Shown here one piece after another: positions 25,981 to 38,400 of a stretch of 64,000 nucleotides of DNA. Numbering within the stretch: the first letter of the stretch is position 1; each line of letters starts with the position of its first letter. The notes under the pieces were generated by a model that was not told the origin of the DNA, searched no databases, and saw only the letters and a list, made by a program, of their open reading frames with translations. The translations under genes were made by a program, and so were the position numbers. The DNA is from Amyloporia xantha (lineage: Eukaryota; Basidiomycota; Agaricomycetes; Polyporales; Adustoporiaceae): positions 62,001-126,000 of the forward strand of contig JAYKKR010000026.1 in assembly GCA_036971615.1 (NCBI GenBank). Direction: 5' to 3'.

Positions 25981-26733
25981 TATGAGCTGGAGGAAGGAGA
26001 CCGGTGAAGGAGGCTTGAATACTTGTACGCGATGAGTGGCAGACCGTCTCCTTCCCACCGGCATACCGGGAGTTACCGAGTGGCTCGTGTGGTACTATAC
26101 AGCTACCAGCTCAATCGGGCAGTAGACGGCGGATTCACGTGACCGGCACGAGCGCTTAGCTTTTGAGCGCCAGCCTCGCTGGCCCGCTCGCCTCCGACAC
26201 GATTCACGACCTCCGTCGCGCGGGCGGTCACCGCGCTTTCTCTCTGACCTCGACCGCCTCTTAGTATCTTTGGGGCTGTTGAAGGATCTGACATAGTGCA
26301 ATCAGTCTGTCTAATATTCTACATCAATGGCCTGACTCCCATCTGTTCTGAGATCTCTGAGCATGGTCAAATATAGTCTGTTTATCTGTCATAGTGCTAA
26401 ACAGTTGAACTTTGAAATGAGTAGTGGCTGGCATATGCAGCATATAGGTATAGGTGGTCTAAAAATGCACACACCAAGAGGCTGATATTCTGAACTGTCA
26501 ACAACTCAATTCAACCTGTCACAGAGTCAGTTGTGTCCATACAAAATGCTGGATTTACATTGGAAAATATACAACATAACATATCATTTGTGTCAATAGC
26601 CAGGGTAGTACTAGTACCTTAAGCTTGTATACTGGTAACAGATGGGGTAAAGGAAAATACTTACATTAAAAGATCTAAAGCTTGAAGGCTTCTAAGGTGA
26701 TACTGTTATACTGAAGTAAGTTGTATCAGCCAT
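25981..26733. other. transition from host region to AT-rich repeat island
   Basis: The first 300 bp are GC-rich and probably contain the eS17 promoter. From about 26,300 the composition drops to AT-rich, and this continues to about 48.5 kb apart from coding islands. A 68-codon Arg-rich frame at 26095-26301 (-) looks spurious. Confidence 0.4.
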
Positions 26734-29443
26734 GGTTCCCAGGATTGTACTACAATTGCCCTTAGCTGTGCTGTAGTGGTTGTGCATGGTGAGTTAGCAT
26801 TGTATTGTAATACAGGCCCTTTCTACGTTGTGAATGCCTGGATATTGTGAATGCTCCTATATTGTGAATGTCCATTGTGCTACAAGCATTGTAGATGACC
26901 ACTGTGAACCGTTGTAAATGATTGTGGATGAGCATTGTAAGCCCTGTAAATGATTGTGATTGTCCTGTGAATGATTGTAAATGAGCATTGTAAGCCCTGT
27001 AAATCATTGTAAATGGGTATTGTAATATTTCTACTGGATAGGTTCTGGGCCATTATATATCATTAAAATCCGCTTATTTCTGCCAATCCAAATATGGTAA
27101 TATCCCATATAGGGTTGTTATATATCATTAGAATCCATTGGAATGGGGCTATTCAGAAATGCTATTGGCTCAATGCTTGCCATACACCATTAGAATCCAT
27201 TTGAATGGGCCATTTCACATATGGTAATATTCAATACAGGGTTTTTATATATCATTAAAAAACATTTGAATGGGCCATTCCAAATATAGTAATGGTCAAT
27301 ATGGGGATGCCATATACCACTGGGATTCATTTGAATGTGTCTATTCAATATAATGATAATAAATGCACCAGAAAATTTATTGAATGTTGAAATAACAAAA
27401 AAATAATATATTGGGTATCATGCATTGTGAGGCTTGAAATGACATGCAACCTCATATATAGTGATAGTGGTGTCTATACAACATCATTAGACATGATTTC
27501 AGGGGTGGTTATATTTTTATATTGTTGCGTTTGGATCAGTATTTTGCATTCTCTGGCTTAACCGAGCAAGCTAGGGGTCCAGAAAAATTTATCTGGGATC
27601 CTCAGATGATGCTCTATGACTTTCATTTATACCATATATGGCAATATTTCTCTTTTTGGAAAGTGCCAGTAGTGCTCACAGGGCTGTACAGCAGGGGAAT
27701 ATCAATGAGAATGTGTATCAGAGACAGTGAAGAACACTGCAGTATATGCTGTGAACATTTAGTGAGTAGTCAGAAACAAGTGTGCAATGCAGAACTTGAA
27801 GATGTTGACATATCTTGTCACTCTGACTATTATGCTGTGAGTCAATCAGTGCACTCTGTGCAATGCTCACCTATGGGTCAGATAGTACATTGCATACAGC
27901 CAATTACTTGAATAATGAGTGCACTCAACAGTTGGCAGTCAGTTAGTCAGTCAGTTGGACATAAGTGCCAGTGCGCACTCAGTCACTATGGCCTCAGGTC
28001 AAGCCACTCATGTCATTGACCAATTCATTATCAATATGTGTGAACAGATGTGTGTTTGTGTACAGACTTGTGTTTGAACTTCACCAAGCTCATGTCCAGT
28101 TGCACACAGAGTAACCAAGTGCGCACTTATGTCCAACTGACTGACTGACTGACTGACTGACTGCCAACTGCTCAACTGCTAGTGACTAAATACTGGATAT
28201 GAGTGACTGTTGACTGCACTCATCATTCAAATGATTGGTTGTATGCAATGTACTATCTGACTCCTAGCATAGCAATGCATTGAGTGCACTGACTGACTCA
28301 TTGCAAAACTGTCAAAGTGGTGGGACATTGAAATATGTTTAGTGTCGCACAACTGTCTCTGATTGTTCACAGCATATACTGCAGTGTTCTTCACTGTCTC
28401 TGATACACATTCTCATTGATATTCCCCTGCTGTACAGCCCTGTGAGCACTACTGGCACTTTCCAAAAAGAGAAATATTGCCATATATGGTATAAATGAAA
28501 GTCATAGAGCATCATCCAAGGATCCCAGATAGTTTTTTCTGGACCCCTAGCTTGCTTGGTTAAGCCAGAAAATGCAAAATACTGATCCAAACAGGACAAT
28601 ATAAAAATATGACCACTCCCAAAATCATGTCTAATGATGTTGTATGGACACTACTATCACTATATGTTAGGGTCCATGTGATTTCAAGCTTCACAGTGCA
28701 TAATTTTCTAATATATTCTATTTTTGTTATCCAAATATCCTATAAATTAAATACAATAATCTGGTGCAATTTTGATTATTATATCAAATTAGCCACATTG
28801 GAGTGGATTCCAGTGGTATATAGCAGCCACATATTGACCATTACTATATTTGGAATGGCACATTCAAATGCTTGCTAATAACATATAATAGTCCCATATT
28901 TTTTCATATTTGTTTTCCCATTTACCAACAATATATATAAATTCTAGACTGACCATGTCCATATTTGGATTGGCCTATTTGGATGCTTTCTAATGTTATA
29001 CAATACCCCAGCATTCATTGCACATTTGAAAAGCCCCATTCCAATGGATTCTAATGATATATAACAACCCTATATGGGATATTACCATATTTGGATTAGC
29101 AGAAATAAGCGGATTTTAATGATATATAATGGCCCAGAACCTATCCAGTAGAAATATTACAATACCCATTTACAATGATTTACAGGGCTTACAATGCTCA
29201 TTTACAATCATTCACAGGACAATCACAATCATTTACAGGGCTTACAATGCTCATCCACAATCATTTACAACGGTTCACAGTGGTCATCTACAATGCTTGT
29301 AGCACAATGGACATTCACAATATAGGAGCATTCACAATATCCAGGCATTCACAACGTAGAAAGGGCCTGTATTACAATACAATGCTAACTCACCATGCAT
29401 AACCACTTGCAGGGCAAGGGCGGTAATTGTATTACAATCCTGG
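26734..29443. mobile_element. 2.7-kb foldback (palindromic) element
   Basis: Two arms of about 1.2 kb are inverted copies: 26,739-27,970 and 28,115-29,443, around a spacer of about 140 bp centred near 28,050-28,090. Both ends read CCAGGATTGTA(C/A)TACAATT inward. Translating the outer arm in both orientations gives the same peptide for at least 70 residues, and the inner part (27,522-27,780 against 28,339-28,599) is also nearly identical, so the arms are little diverged. Each arm is itself repetitive: an outer minisatellite built on GTAAATGATTGT/GAGCATTGTAAGCCCT, a unit of about 85 bp containing CATTAGAATCC and GGTAATAT, and a GACT microsatellite near the centre. No transposase was found. Confidence 0.75.
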
Positions 29444-29565
29444 ATACCACTAGTGGTTGTCTAAGACTGAGGGGTCTAGAAATGAGTAAGGGTACAAGCT
29501 ACAGAGTATTGCTCAAGAATGCCAATGATTCACTTAAGACTGACTTGCAGCAATATCAACAAGTT

Positions 29566-30777
29566 ACGATTCCTCAGGTACGAAGGAAGTGTTTCTCTGG
29601 TGAGAAAAAGTCGTGACACCAACTTTTGCACCCTAAGCATGGGAACACAATTCAATACACAATTTGTGTTGCAAGCACCCAAGATCCTGGGGTTAGGGTC
29701 AGGCTTTTGTTACCGCTGTTGTAAGGTCACTTGTAGTCTCAATACAAAAGATTGTTACCCATTACAAAGTTCAATACAAAACTGCCAGCATGACACGACT
29801 TGTACAAACAACCCCCAACATTGATGAGATAAGATCAAACCCATATCTTATCTATGTCCTTCTATGGTATGTCACATGATTAGGTCATGTGTCTAGTCAT
29901 GTGCACTTATCCTTACACATGTGACAGATCAGCGGCTTGCTGGATTGACCACATTCAAATATTGCCATATAAGGAAATGCTTACATCAGGGGGTAACCAT
30001 GGCTGTCGACAGACTGTTCCCTATTTTTTGAGATTTGTTACTATTTGTTTGTAGTCTATAGCCCCAATATACACTTGCCCAAATGCGGAAATATGGCTGT
30101 CCTTGATATAGGGTCGACTACCTGTTAGTCACAGATTTCAATAGAAATGGATTGCTATTGATAGATATGGTCAGGACACCCATTTAAAGTGTGTACAAGT
30201 GATAGTATAATGTATTGAATCCTTGCTTACTTGGAATACAGTGCTGTAGGAGCCGGTGAGCTGGGCAATATCATATGACAGAGCTTGTGGGATCAACCAA
30301 CGCCAACTTGGCCCAACTTTTGCACCTTGCCCTGGCTTGCTCTTGGCACACCTCTGCCTGTTGGATTGCCAAGCTCATTAGTAGGTACACAGAAGAGGGC
30401 AGCACTTGCTTTTGCAATGTAAAGCTCACCTGCACTTGAGGTGATTGTCATCAGAGGGAAAGAGCAGATCTGTCAGATAGTGAGTCATGAGAAAATACTT
30501 ACATCAGCAGGTAGCCACAGTGATGTCCATATTGGTCTTGATTTTCCTGGATTTATTGCTATTTCTTCTTGGCTAGTAGAGCCAATACAAACATGCCCAA
30601 ATGCAGAAATATGGCTGTATGTGAGATTTGAAAAATGTGAGATACTGGGATTGGAAATGAAGCAGAAAGACATTCCCTTATTTTGGGTGATTTTTGTGCA
30701 TTTTTGAGCCCAGAATGAGCCCAGAATGAGCCTGAAAAGAGCAGAAAAAGTGGTCACATGATTCAAGGGTGTCTAAC
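29566..30777 (+). repeat. long dispersed repeat, left inverted copy
   Basis: It begins TTACGATTCCTCAGGTACGAAGG and matches, in reverse complement, 41,672 down to about 40,200. The shared blocks are the AAGTCGTGACACCAAC/CCTAAGCATGGGAAC part (29,566-29,870), the GTCACATGATTAGGTCATGTG part (29,870-30,107) and the GGGAAAGAGCAGATCTGTCAGATAG part (30,455-30,760). A third, partial copy lies at 47,220-47,515. The open frame at 30,441-30,707 has a diverged counterpart in the other copy and is not supported as a gene. Confidence 0.7.
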
Positions 30778-31763
30778 TGTGTTGGTCGATCCCAGCCATT
30801 TCCTGTGGCAACTTGGGTGTATCGGCGCTGCTCCACCCGCCAGTTTCCGATATGCTTTACTTACACACATTCGCCCCTCTCATCATTCTCTGCCATTTCA
30901 TGAACAGACCTATCCCCTGGGGCATGTCGGCCTGGCCATTTGTCTCGCTTTACAGTGGAGGGGTCATCTGTTATATCCAGGCCCAACTTTATCTCTCTCT
31001 GGCATATTCTACATCCCTAATAACCACTCCATCAACAAACACCGAGCTCATACTTGCTCCTGTGGCCCCGGCGTGCAGACGATATGGACACAAATATTTC
31101 ATCCCCAGGCCTGCTACAGGGAGCACGAGTCCAATTATGACTGCTGATTGAAACATCATTCCTGTGGAGGTCATCGGCGCAATCACTTTGTTTAGCAACA
31201 GTTGGCCTTCTGCGTGAAGTCCCAGTGTGATGTGTGCCAGGCCAGCCTGCAGTGTGGCTCGCACACTCATCAGATGAAGACAGCACTTTCCCTTCCGATT
31301 CACAAACATGCAGTGTTGCTCACTTTCCGACCTGTTGGCTGTGTCAATGTGTCATACGACGAGCCATCCAGCACTTACATTATCATATCTGGGCTGTCGT
31401 CAATTCTCCGCTAGAGAGTAAGTCCCAGCAGCGTGCCCAATTCTTATCTTATATGTATTCCGCTCCTGGTTCTAACCAGAAGCGCTGAACCCGCAAACCC
31501 GCCTCCAATTGCATCCGTCCACCCCGCTGTCGGCCCTGATTTGTCTTGTACGTCATGCCGCCCGCTCCACCAAGCAGATGTTCACATTACATCCGCATGC
31601 CTATGCTGGCACTCCATAAATTGCTCAAGTGCATTGCCGGATGCATCATTTGTCTTGACCACATGGCTCATCTCACGCGTACGTGAATGCAGCGCACCTG
31701 AAGTGATCAATGCCGAACCACTAACCATCCACCGCCATAGGCTCAGGCTGTTTAATTCGTGAT
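30778..31763. other. unannotated, degenerate-looking sequence
   Basis: Higher GC than its flanks, with overlapping open frames of up to 129 codons on both strands. None shows a domain I recognise. It may be the decayed 5' part of the fragment that follows. Confidence 0.3.
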
Positions 31764-32640
31764 ATGTGGAGGTCAGGGGTTGCATCGTGGACAACTGATC
31801 CATGCCCGTCAGCCATGATATCTTCTGCTGAAATCATTCCTGACACTGCATCTGCCCTTGCCGCCATGTTTGTGGTGACCCAAGAATACGACCTGCGCAC
31901 GGGCTCACCGACCAATTGGTATTTGGCTATTCATATCACCGGAGCAAGAGCACATTCACTCATGCTGGTGCCCTGCACCCAATTCCGTGTGTTTGGATAC
32001 ATTGAACACGTGGACCTATGGCCCCTTGGCAACTGGGATGGGTAAGTCTCCAGCAACTCCTCATTGTGGTCCTGACATGTCATCATGTCCAGCACGGCTG
32101 AGTTTGCACAGTGTGCACGTCAATATCTGGTCCTAGGCCCCGGTAGCATGCAACACATGTTCGACTGCCAGTTGGTTGCCCTGGACCGGATTCACAGTGC
32201 TGTTGCAGGCCGCTGGTTGCCACACATTTTGGGTCTTATTACACACCGTCCAGTGCTCTTGGTGGTTAGTGCATTTCTTATTGGTGTGGCACTGTGCTGA
32301 CTGACTGTTCATCAGTGTCATCACTTAGGCCACTCGGACATGCTCAGAGACCACCTGCCCGACAACCGCTATCCCGAATTCTGTACCATAATGGAGCATT
32401 GGGAGATGCCTGTCCAGTTGAGTACTACCAAGTGGCTCAAAGGGGAAGGTATTGCTGACGCAGACCCTGAGTGTTTCAAGCAGGGTGATTTCATCGAGGT
32501 TATCATCTCCTTTAATGTTCATGATGCAGGGCGGTGGCTTCTCAATGGGTTCCACCTCGAGGCCGTACATCATGTACACCACCCAAACCATGGTCAGGTA
32601 AGTAGGCGACATAGCTGTTTAGGATCTCCCTCACATGGTT
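31764..32640 (+). pseudogene. fragment of a TE-associated orphan protein
   Basis: Three blocks can be joined by GT-AG introns: one ending HVDLWPLGNWDG, one TAEFAQCARQYLVLGPGSMQ and one HSDMLRDHLPDNRYPEFCTI, which ends with KWLKGEGIADADPECFKQGD and FIEVIISFNV. The last block has the same layout as the C-terminus of the orphan gene at 55.6 kb (RLKPSNIHVGNLVEIQVVF), so the two may be relatives. No start is clear. I treat it as a remnant; function is unknown. Confidence 0.35.
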
Positions 32641-33326
32641 AGGCACACACCACATCTCAAGCCCGGTTCCCAGGAGACTCCAGCTCGCTGTCAGGTGGCC
32701 CACCTGTGTTGTTGTCGTCTTGCATGAATAGGCACCACCATCATCACGGGAAGCATTCTACAATCTGTAAAGTCAAGAGACAACATGATGCACATTGTAC
32801 ATTACATTGGTTGTAGACATGAAACAAAAACAAGACAGTGGTTGTAGATATGGAACAAAAACAATATGGTGGTTGTAGATATGATAAATTACATGGCATC
32901 TGCATTGTCATGACCGTCGTTGAGAGCCTGGTTGGTCATGCGGGACCACCTTGCAAGCTGTTCAGGAGTCCCAGACACGATAAGAGGTCCTTGGTTTGGA
33001 AGAGCACGACAAGTCTGACCACACTTTGCTCCTGCTAACTTCCAACCAACCGCTATCCCATTGCTGACCGTGTCAACAACTTCTGGGTTGGCAGGTAGGC
33101 AAGAGTCATTGAATGCAATCTTGAGGCATGCTGCGTCAGTGAACGCCCGCACGCAGTGAGGGCAGAGCCAGCGTGTGCACTGATTGTCGCCAGTCTGAGT
33201 CCATTCGTTTGCAGAGACAGCAAAGGTATAGCCACGATGGAGATATTTGGCGGCAGCAGAGCATTCCTTACCTGTCAATGCTCGGGGCACAAGAATCCCC
33301 TTGCGCGCTGACAGGAGAGTCCACAT

Positions 33327-35332
33327 CAGGAAAAACACTTTTTCCCTGAGACACTCTGGGATATATGAGATTTGTCAGGTTGTCTCAGGTAGTCCCAGAG
33401 CATCCCAGGTCATCTTTGATTGCTCTGAGTTGCTCTGAGATATTCAGATAATTTCAGAGCATCACAGGCTATCCTTTATGTCTTTGAGGTGCTTTAGAAT
33501 TTGGAAGATTATATTCAAGTTGTGATTGGACAGTCTGACATGTATATAAATCAGTTTAAGTTTATAATACTTGATAAATTGCTGATATTTCTTAGCTCTA
33601 TCTTCCTGTATTGATTGAGTCACATTGATTAGATAGAAAACAATTAATGACTCTATTAGTTCCATTTATGATATCTATGTTCACTTCTTTCTATGATATT
33701 CTACAGTATGCTCTTGTACTGGCACTGTGATTTATAGGCTACATTGAGGAAAATTCAATAATTATCACATCATGATTTGATTGGACCTTATTGAGGTAGA
33801 GAGGTAGATGAGTGTCAGTGTTCTTGTATGCTTTAAAATAGAGTTGTCAATATTAGATTATTGAATAGACAAATACTTATTCTCCAACTTGATTTAGAAC
33901 TTTGCTTTGAGATGCTAGTGACATTATAAAATTATTCAAGTTTTCTCAGAGAAGTTCAGAGATAGCCTGGGTTGCTATTGTACAACACTCTGAGCCAATT
34001 AGTATATCAGTTATTCCAGCTCTCAATCAGGGTAAGTTATTCCTATATTTCTGAAGAGAATATTTTAATTCAGCAATAAAAATGACCTAAGAAGAGTGTA
34101 GGCCACTAATAGTAAGTGTGATGATAGCTATGCAAAAATGCTTGAGAATGAGACATTAAAGTAGAAGGCAGACAGATATTAGAGTGAAAATGCCAATCTG
34201 AGTGAAGAAGGTCATTATTACCTTAATTGGTATACAGGCTGTCGCGACAGCCTGTACTGTTTGGATGTTTGGCCAATGTTTGGCTTTTATTTGGCCCATG
34301 TTTGACACGTCACAAAGCAACATGCGCGTTCTCTCCTTGTACCATCACCATCATCTAAGTTAGCTCCTGCCTCTCCTCTGTGTACATCTCTAACTTGTGC
34401 CTATACTTTCTACATTCTGATATACTCTTATTGAGACTACAGCTGGCCCTTCTGTCTGTTCTCTGGTGTCTCTATGTGACTTCTGTTGTTCCTTTTGAAT
34501 GCTGGTGAGTTCACTGTCTCCAACAGGCTTGGCTTATACTTGGTGGACAATGGTTTGTCTGGAGGCTTGTGAGACATGATTTATGTGAGTCTGTAGATCA
34601 CCTGCAAATTCTGTTCTCTCTGTCACTGCTACAGTTGTAAAACTAGTCTCTAATCTGTTCTACCATTGTTATCAAAGTGAGTGTATTGTCTTGCTGGGTA
34701 TACTAATGACATGTCATCCTAGACTGTATTTAGACCTCCAACACTGTCTGAGAATTTAAGGTGAGTTCATGCCACATCACACATACTGTCATCTTCTCAT
34801 AAATTGGACAGTATCTAGACTTCTGCTCTTCATTCCAGATATGTACTAGGAGTCATGAATTTTGATGGTATGTTTTTACAGATGCAGAAATAATGTATTA
34901 ACTGACAGAAGTCTTCATAGTTATTCTAATCTCCTTCAGTTTCATAGACTGTATATATGATATGGTTACAGTGAGTACTTGCATACTATTTGACAGACAT
35001 CAGCTTACTATCCCTATTGATAGTTGCCTTCTGTAGTATTAGAATAATATACATTTGTTTTGATTTATAAATATATCTCATTTATTATGAAATAATCTGA
35101 GTGATTCTGAGACAATCTAAGAGCAATACATATATCTTTGAGTGTGCTTTCAGAGTAATTCAGATATACTCTGAAGGAACTCTGAGATGCTCTCAGAGAT
35201 TTGACCTAGAAGGAGTTTGTCTGAGGGCTACCTGGGACACTCTGAGCACTCTGAGCACTCTGAGTGCTCTGAGTGCTCTAGGACACTCTAGGACAGTCCT
35301 AGAGTGTCCTAGTACCAAATATGTTTTTCCTG
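33327..35332. mobile_element. 2,006-bp TIR element, AT target duplication
   Basis: The ends are CAGGAAAAACA and TGTTTTTCCTG, a perfect 11-bp inverted repeat. AT is present on both sides (33325-33326 and 35333-35334). The interior is AT-rich with no credible open frame, so the element is non-autonomous. Subterminal zones are packed with CTCTGAG/CTCAGAG and GAGCACT-type motifs (33350-33460 and 35100-35310), which may be transposase-binding repeats as in CACTA-like elements. The superfamily is not certain. Confidence 0.75.
34233..34256. repeat. 24-bp perfect palindrome
   Basis: The half-site TACAGGCTGTCG is followed directly by its complement, centred on a TCGCGA box. It stands out in the AT-rich interior of the 2.0-kb element and may mark the end of a nested insertion. 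Confidence 0.7.
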
Positions 35333-36240
35333 ATGCAGCTGGCACACACTGCTTGATCAGGGCCGACAACATTTTTCAAAAGGTCCGTCCAGAAAAACGC
35401 GATGGGCCATAGAGGGGTTTCCTTGTTGCTACGGATCACATCGATGCGGCCTTTGGAGGTGACCACATGGGCAACAGCCATGACTCCACAGTTCGACTGG
35501 TAACCACTGCCTTCATCCGTGGCTGGTTGGGCCCGTTCCACCATTACTCCTTCCACTGTTTCCATATATGATAACACATCATCCCATGTCCCATGTGGTG
35601 TGTAGAGATCAAGATCTGCAGGCTTCCAGGTGGCTGTTCTGTCAAAAAACCACAGTGTGCAAGAACCTGATATTACGCAGTGTTGCGAACACATCATCAC
35701 CTTGAACGATGCCGTGTTGTTGACAAAACACTCCAGAAGGTATGTTAACGTTCGCTGCAGCTCAGATGTGACTAGGTCACAGGGAACGTGTCCAACCGCA
35801 TGCCAGTCCAAGAGTGTTGTCAAGTCCATAGTTTGTATGACATTGTCACAAACCTCAGGAGGTAAGCTGCTGAACAATTAGAGCACGAATATATTAGGGC
35901 AGTGTAGACTCACATGGTGTGACCGCTTTGCAGCAAGTGGTTTGGGTTCACCATACTGAGAATGGGCCGTGCAGATCGTCTTGCACAAGACAAAACGAGG
36001 TAGAAAAGTAGAGGTGTTGACTCGGTCAGCCATGTCGTCACCGGTCATGTTCTGGGCAGTCTTGTCAGTCTCAGATGGCGGTCTGAATCAAAACTGCAGA
36101 CAGAGCACCATGCTGGGCCGCGCCCAGGTTAAGAACTGTCAATTGAATAGAACAGTGTCACATAAAGCAATCAACCTGCTCGGAACAAGGTGAGAATATG
36201 TCCCTTTGGCAAATGTGAGTCTAAATGTTAGTGCAAGATC

Positions 36241-37450
36241 ATGTTTACATTTCTTGCCTGTAGCGTCCCATGCGAGATTCAATTGGCAATTGTTGAGCTA
36301 ATGGATTTAGATGCTCTCTGCTGCTGGCACGGGATGGACAGGACTGCAGCCATGCAAGTCAGCGCTGAGCTTTCCTGCCGGCTGAACGTGATCTTGTCGA
36401 CTTTTGTGGCTGATCCTAACGGCCTGCGCAACTTGATGCAGGACTATGATTGTGTCATATCTGGATCGACCATGCTATGTTTCCTTGACTGGCATGCTAA
36501 TTGGCAACCTGCAAACCTCGACCTCTACGTACTGAGCTCAGCATGGGGCCTGGTTGTTGAATATCTTCAGCATTTTGAGAATGTGCATATTTCAGGTGAC
36601 ATACCATCCACAGACTTGGTTCACATACACCACGGGGTGGACAACAATGACAACCAAACCAATATCAGCTCTATGGCCGAACATGGTGTTTCATCCGTGA
36701 TGCGCGCACAGACCCCCTATGGTGTGATTGACATCATCTGCAGCGCCATGGACTGTGCCACATATCTGATCCCCTTTTCCTGGATGACATTACTCATGAA
36801 TGCGGTCAGTCCTGATTGAGCTCTTTCACCCTATTGGGACCTTATTCAGCAAGGGGTTGGGTTGTTATTGCCACGGGTATTCACCAAACCTGAGTGGATG
36901 GCCATGTGGAAGTACCTAGGGAGGGGCTATAGCTGTGATCAAACTTCGGAGAAAAGCACAGATCTTGCGCACATTGATGAACGCTGCATCAGCAAATGTC
37001 AAATTTGACTTATCCACTTAATCACACATTTTTGACTTTTTGTCCTGTTTAAGACATTTAAGACTGGTTTAAGACCATTTCAAAGTGAAGGGATCGTATT
37101 AATTTTGTCTTAATGCACTTAATTCTCTTATTAAGACAGATAAGTGCAATATAAGTACATTAAGGCAAATTTGACATTTCCTGATGTGGTGCAGACATTG
37201 CACAAACCAATCCCAAACGTTCAGTGACACTGACATTACACAGTTCACATTCAACGGTATCCACCACAGACTGGTAACCCACCGGGGCCTTGATATATGG
37301 GGAAGACATCTGGTGAGGTGGTGGTTTGGTGGCGGGCAGTCCTGTATGAAGTGCTCTGCCGTTGGCAGGGTTGCGAAGCCTGCAGTGCATTGCCTGGAAA
37401 AGGAGAGTTCCGATGTGGTAATGTCTAGCGTCTCCAAAGTTCAGTCCTGA
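36241..37450 (+). pseudogene. F-box/nucleotidyltransferase-like paralog, stop codon plus MITE
   Basis: Starts MFTFLACSVPCEIQLAIVELMDLDALCCWHG and carries VISGSTMLCFLDWHANWQPANLDLYV, matching the minus-strand neighbour motif for motif; the first Asp of its DxD is Asn here. A TGA at 36817-36819 interrupts the frame, but the same frame continues with PYWDLIQQGVGLLLPRVFT. It is then split by a 194-bp element at 36990-37183 and resumes in frame with MWCRHCTNQSQTFSD, equivalent to WLCPHCVRAFTD of the neighbour. The two genes are head to head, starts 363 bp apart, suggesting an old inverted duplication. The exact end is uncertain because a GGTTCA repeat follows. Confidence 0.6.
36990..37183. mobile_element. 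194-bp MITE with AT target duplication
   Basis: The ends are CAGCAAATGTCAAATTTG and CAAATTTGACATTTCCTG, an 18-bp inverted repeat with one mismatch. AT flanks both sides (36988-36989 and 37184-37185). The interior is AT-rich with TTAAGAC/GTCTTAA motifs. Excision with one AT restores the host reading frame. Confidence 0.75.
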
Positions 37451-37600
37451 ACCTAGGTCCGAACCCTGAACTGGTGAACCAGACCTAAGGTTCAGGTTCG
37501 GTCCAGGTCTGGTCCGGCCATTGGCCGCCAGGTTCAGTCCGCGGTTCTGGGCTTGCGGTGCATTGCCTGAATGCGGTGCGAACACGTCCGAACCGAGAAC
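37436..37600. repeat. GGTTC/GAACC-rich imperfect repeat
   Basis: Irregular GGTTCAG/CTGAACC units, preceded by GTCTAGCGTCTCC. A reverse-complement relative lies at 42,205-42,375, where the same GGAGACGCTAG box is found on the other side. The pair behaves as one small dispersed element. Confidence 0.5.
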
Positions 37601-38400
37601 TGAGTTAGGCAATATGATCGATCTGATAAAGATCGATCTTTGCCATTTTCATTTGCACAGGTGTGTTTTGTCGTCTTTATCTATTTGCACCTGCCTGAGT
37701 TCAAACTGAGCGTGAACTGTGCTCTCAACGCGGACGGCCAACTCGCGAGGAACAGCCACTGAACACGGCACCTGCACACACACCATGGCATCCCCTTCCA
37801 GTAAGTGCATGCACTCATCGCTGTTTCTTCCCATCGCCTCAGCGCCGCCTGCCTGCTGGCACCCCAACTCACGAACAAAGCCCCCGCCTTGCGCGTCACT
37901 GGCGCGCGCGTTCGCAAGCCCACCTGGAAGGTTACCCTACTTGGTGGGAGCGGGCCAATAAATGGCAGGACGATTCCTGAGGATTTAGAAGTGCTGTCTT
38001 CCATTATTGCCCCACAAGGTTTAATAATATAAGATTTTCATTACAATTGGATCACTTGCCTCTGATTACTCTTCAGATATTGACTTTACAAACTTATAGA
38101 GACAATCTGATGGCTGTGAAAACTAATCCCAATAAGTGTAGCAATCTACTATATTAACTTTGCAAGCACATGGCAACAGTCATAGAAACAGACTGCAAAG
38201 ATATTACAAAAATTGAAACTGGATCTTGATACAAGTGTATGTCAGTGAATATTGAGAATCTCAATACAAACATTACAACATTTCCTAATGAAGTAAGTGA
38301 GTTCTGTCTGATGGAGTGTAAAAGTGATTTTGACCCTAACCCATTAGAAACTCTTATAGTGTCATTAGAACAATTACTTACAAAGTGTACATTCTCTATC
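37601..38400. other. unannotated, short open frames only
   Basis: Open frames around 37,681-38,032 run on both strands with no domain. From about 38,040 the sequence grades into the minisatellite. Confidence 0.3.

Larger units (their letters stand above)
32889..35877 (-). pseudogene. F-box/nucleotidyltransferase-like gene split by a 2.0-kb TIR element
   Basis: The N-terminal half (35877 to 35333) starts MFSSLPPEVCDNVIQTMDL, an F-box-like helix pair. It then has VISGSCTLWFF and PADLDLYTPH, resembling the GS...DxD pattern of nucleotidyltransferase folds. The C-terminal half (33326 to 32889) has LVPRALTGKECSAAAKYLHRG and a CPHC motif. Between them lies the element at 33327-35332. Removing the element and one copy of its AT duplication gives 981 nt, exactly 327 codons, in frame, so the gene was intact when hit. 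The family assignment is by pattern only. The closest relative in the window is the head-to-head copy at 36.2 kb. Confidence 0.65.

Noticed and set aside
27522..28599. Paired open frames starting M(L/S)(R/C)LDQYFAFSGLT on opposite strands
   Set aside because: They are the two arms of the foldback element read outward from each end; the match reflects DNA duplication, and the frames show no domain.
26762..29402. Identical peptides MIYRAYNAHLQSFTG on both strands
   Set aside because: Translated minisatellite of the foldback arms, not a gene.
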